Below are positions 5,585 to 7,712 of a stretch of DNA of 7,712 nt, one piece after another; position 1 is the stretch's first letter; every line of letters starts with the position of its first letter. Source of the stretch: an uncultured Desulfobacca sp. (GTDB lineage Bacteria; Desulfobacterota; Desulfobaccia; Desulfobaccales; Desulfobaccaceae); contig CALGOE010000230.1 in assembly GCA_937958145.1 (NCBI GenBank), positions 1 to 7,712 of the forward strand, written 5' to 3'. The notes below the pieces were generated by a model. That model was not told the origin of the DNA. It made no database searches and was given only the letters and a program-made list of their open reading frames with translations. Position numbers and translations under genes: made by a program.

Positions 5585-6883
5585 GTGAAAAAAATCTATA
5601 TTCTGGACACCAATGTCCTGTTGCATGACCCTGAATCACTCTTCGCTTTTGAGGACAACGACATCGTCCTGCCGGTTTCGGTCATTGAGGAATTGGACAA
5701 CAAAAAGACGCGCAGCGACGAGATCGGCCGCCATGCCCGGGAAGTGTCCCGACAATTGGATGCCCTCCGCAGTCTGGGGCCCCTGGCCGCCGGTGTCAAG
5801 ATCCCCCAGGGCAGCACTATCCGCATTGAGCTGAACTGCCGCAACACCTTTGAAAATTTCTGCGATATTGATTTGAACAATAATGACAACCGTATCCTGG
5901 CCATGGCCTACTATCTGCAGCAACATGCTCAAGAACCGGTCATATTGGTCACCAAGGACCTGAATTTACGCATCAAAGCCGATGTCCTGGGAATCAGAGC
6001 CGAGGATTTTTACAGCGACAAGGTGGATTATCACCGGCTTTACAGCGGCGTCGCCGAACTGACGGTGACGGAGTCGGAATTGGAGAGCTTTTACCGCCAC
6101 GGCTTCCTGGACTTCCGGCAGAATGGCCTGTTGGCGCACCAGTTCTGCATCCTCAGGACCGCCGAGAATCCCTCCCAATCGGCCCTGGCCCGCTTCTGCC
6201 AGGGAAAACTGCAGAAGCTCAACCTGAACGGACCGGTCTATGGTCTCAAGGCCTTGAATAAAGAGCAGAAATTCGCTTTGGAGCTGCTGTTGGATGACTC
6301 TGTCAAGATCGTCACCCTGGTGGGCAAGGCCGGCACCGGCAAGACCATCCTGGCCCTGGCCGCGGGGCTGGAAAAGGTCTTTGAGGAGAGCGCCGGTTAT
6401 AATCGCCTGCTCATTACCCGCCCCATCGTGCCTTTGGGCAATGATCTGGGCTACCTGCCCGGCGACAAAGAAGAGAAGATACGGCCTTGGATGCAACCCA
6501 TCTATGACAACCTGGAGTTTCTCTGCAACGAACATATCCAGGCCAACGGCTGCGTGGATTATCTGTTCAATACCGGCAAGATTGAACTGGAAGTGCTGAC
6601 CTATATCCGGGGCCGCAGCATTCCCCGGCAGTTCATCATCTGCGATGAGTCTCAAAATTTAAGCCCCCACGCGGTCAAGACCATCCTGACCCGGGTGGGG
6701 CGGGGCAGCAAGATCGTCTTTACCGGCGATCCGGAGCAGATTGACCACCCCTATCTGGACGCCTCCTCCAATGGCTTAAGCTATCTGGTGGATCGCATCA
6801 AAGGCGAGGAAATCTCCGGGCACGTTACCTTGATCAAGGGGGAACGCTCGGGCATCGCCGAACTGGGGGCGCGGCTGTTGTAG
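5585..6883 (+). CDS. PIN-domain PhoH family ATPase (PhoH2/YlaK type)
   Basis: A 432-residue cytoplasmic protein joining an N-terminal PIN ribonuclease domain to a PhoH P-loop ATPase domain. Characterised PhoH2 relatives unwind and cleave RNA using ATP. The PIN part (about 3-140) shows the usual acidic metal ligands: D8 in LDTNVLLHDP, E35/E36 in VIEELDNK, D101 in NNNDNRILA and D125 in VTKDLNLRI, so nuclease activity looks intact. The ATPase part (about 223-432) has Walker A GKAGTGKT (247-254), LLITRPIVPLGNDLGYLPG (275-293), Walker B FIICDESQN (350-358), the FTGDPEQID sensor (379-387) and a C-terminal KGERSGIAELGARLL (418-432) with a candidate arginine finger at R421. Length is typical. The GTG start is supported by AAAGGA 8 nt upstream, and an in-frame stop lies at 5534. 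It is alone on the plus strand and converges with the YcaO gene. Toxin-antitoxin pairing, seen in some actinobacterial PhoH2, is not evident here. Confidence 0.95.
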   Translation: MKKIYILDTNVLLHDPESLFAFEDNDIVLPVSVIEELDNKKTRSDEIGRHAREVSRQLDALRSLGPLAAGVKIPQGSTIRIELNCRNTFENFCDIDLNNNDNRILAMAYYLQQHAQEPVILVTKDLNLRIKADVLGIRAEDFYSDKVDYHRLYSGVAELTVTESELESFYRHGFLDFRQNGLLAHQFCILRTAENPSQSALARFCQGKLQKLNLNGPVYGLKALNKEQKFALELLLDDSVKIVTLVGKAGTGKTILALAAGLEKVFEESAGYNRLLITRPIVPLGNDLGYLPGDKEEKIRPWMQPIYDNLEFLCNEHIQANGCVDYLFNTGKIELEVLTYIRGRSIPRQFIICDESQNLSPHAVKTILTRVGRGSKIVFTGDPEQIDHPYLDASSNGLSYLVDRIKGEEISGHVTLIKGERSGIAELGARLL

Positions 6884-6958
6884 GGAAGAGGGAGGCGGGA
6901 AAAGCGGAAAATATTTTTTTGTCATTCTTTTCTGGTCCTTATCCCTGATCCCGTAGTT
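6884..6958. other. Convergent intergenic spacer between phoH and the YcaO-TPR gene
   Basis: These 75 bases separate two converging genes. A run of seven T on the plus strand (6914-6920) could help end phoH transcription, but no convincing hairpin precedes it. Nothing else is seen. Confidence 0.4.
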
Positions 6959-7712
6959 TTAACCTTCCTGCTTTCCCAGGTCCTCCAGAGCCATGCGGGC
7001 AAAATCCAGGGAAGGGTCCAGGTCCAGGGCCATGCGCAGCAGGTGGGCCGCCTCCCGGCGATAGCCCAGTTCCCGCAGGTTAATCCCCAGGTTGGCGTAG
7101 TCAATGCCTGAGCCCGGGTCCAGTTCAATGGCCTTTTCGAAGCACTCCACCGCCTGCTGATGCTCCTTCAGCTTGAAATAGCAGAATCCCAGGAAATGGT
7201 AGACTTCCTTCAGCCGGTCGTTGGCGTTCTGGGCCTGGCGCAGGGCGGCGATGGCCCCTTGATAATCCCCCAGATCCTTCCGGCAGGAACCGATATGAAC
7301 ATAGATGCTGGCAACCTCCTGGGCCGGCGGCTGGGCCTGCAGTGAAGCCTCGAAAGCGGCCAGGGCCTCGTGGGTGCGCCCCAGATTGTCCAGGGTCAAA
7401 CCCAGGAAAAAGAGGACGTCATAGCGCCCCGGGAACCGGTCGTTCAGACGCGTCAGGGCTTCCAGGGCATCCTCAGGCGCGGCAAACCGGCTGGCCAGCT
7501 TGGCCAGGTGAAACACCACATTGGTCTGCCGGGTCCGCTCCAAAAAATGGGCTCCGGGAATGATGACATAGACCACTGGCAGGTCAATCTCCGGATGGGT
7601 GACCTCCACGACCAAGACTTCCAGGCCGAGGCGGGCCAGGGCCGCAACGGAGCGCTCAATCTCCACTTTGATGTTATTATGGCTCAGATCGGGCAGGGAC
7701 TGGATGGGCTGG
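6959..7712 (-). CDS. YcaO family protein with C-terminal TPR repeats (5' end cut by window)
   Basis: The frame is open from the stop at 6959 to the window edge, giving 250 visible residues; the GTG at 7666 is internal and not the start. The first 60 or so residues match the C-terminal end of a YcaO domain: a helix (IERSVAALARLGLEVLVVEV), then THPEIDLPVVYVIIPGAHF (about 38-56), the typical HPEI..PVV..I.PG ending. YcaO proteins use ATP to activate amide backbones, for example in azoline or thioamide formation; E. coli YcaO assists RimO in methylthiolating ribosomal protein S12 and also carries a C-terminal TPR-like domain. A linker (about 65-95) leads to at least four TPR units (about 97-127, 133-163, 167-200, 202-233), the third ending in the classic AVECFEKAIELDP. 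The protein ends in LGKQEG and lacks the Pro-rich PxPxP tail of azoline cyclodehydratases, which argues against that role. The ATP-binding part is outside the window, so activity cannot be judged. Confidence 0.85.
   Translation of the reverse strand, partial: QPIQSLPDLSHNNIKVEIERSVAALARLGLEVLVVEVTHPEIDLPVVYVIIPGAHFLERTRQTNVVFHLAKLASRFAAPEDALEALTRLNDRFPGRYDVLFFLGLTLDNLGRTHEALAAFEASLQAQPPAQEVASIYVHIGSCRKDLGDYQGAIAALRQAQNANDRLKEVYHFLGFCYFKLKEHQQAVECFEKAIELDPGSGIDYANLGINLRELGYRREAAHLLRMALDLDPSLDFARMALEDLGKQEG

Noticed and set aside
5966..6655. Long 229-codon minus-strand frame inside phoH
   Set aside because: It is an antisense shadow of the PhoH coding sequence, which has all expected catalytic motifs; no ribosome binding site or family resemblance supports it.

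Overview
The window reads as chromosomal DNA of a Gram-negative anaerobe, most likely a Desulfobacterota (deltaproteobacterial) sulfate reducer or a relative such as the Desulfobacca group. This is inference from protein style, not a database result. The pointers are a long two-repeat TauE/SafE exporter with a bitopic partner, a YcaO-TPR fusion, a PIN-PhoH protein and a detached C-terminal domain of the PEP-synthase-like proteins common in that phylum. Genes are moderately GC-rich, and the one long gene-poor gap contains an AT-rich island.

Layout, left to right. A plus-strand intrinsic terminator (15-48) marks the end of a gene outside the window. Then come four minus-strand genes: an AI-2E family membrane transporter (41-1252) with a good sigma70-type promoter and a perfect dyad over its -10 box; a stand-alone PEP-synthase-like C-terminal domain protein (1443-2606, GTG start reassigned); and a two-gene unit of a bitopic membrane protein of unknown function (2730-3431) behind a TauE/SafE anion exporter (3435-4718). 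A strong minus-strand terminator (2661-2697) ends the TauE unit.

From 4719 to 5584 lies an 866-base gap with no confident protein gene. It holds a structured leader and probable promoter for the exporter operon. It also holds a plus-strand RNA candidate with a promoter-like start near 4960, several long inverted repeats and a terminator-like end near 5120. A 79-codon minus-strand ORF with a perfect Shine-Dalgarno overlaps this block, and the two readings compete. The stretch 5126-5584 has little beyond weak promoter-like boxes.

On the right, the plus-strand PIN-PhoH gene (5585-6883) converges on a minus-strand gene (6959 to the window edge) encoding the C-terminal end of a YcaO protein fused to TPR repeats.

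How the genes work together: only the exporter and its bitopic partner look functionally linked, by tight spacing, a likely coupled start and a shared terminator. The others look like independent housekeeping or accessory genes. I see no CRISPR array, insertion sequence, tRNA or rRNA. The best candidates for something undescribed are the plus-strand RNA locus at about 4925-5125, the exporter's partner protein and the free-standing PEP-synthase-like domain.
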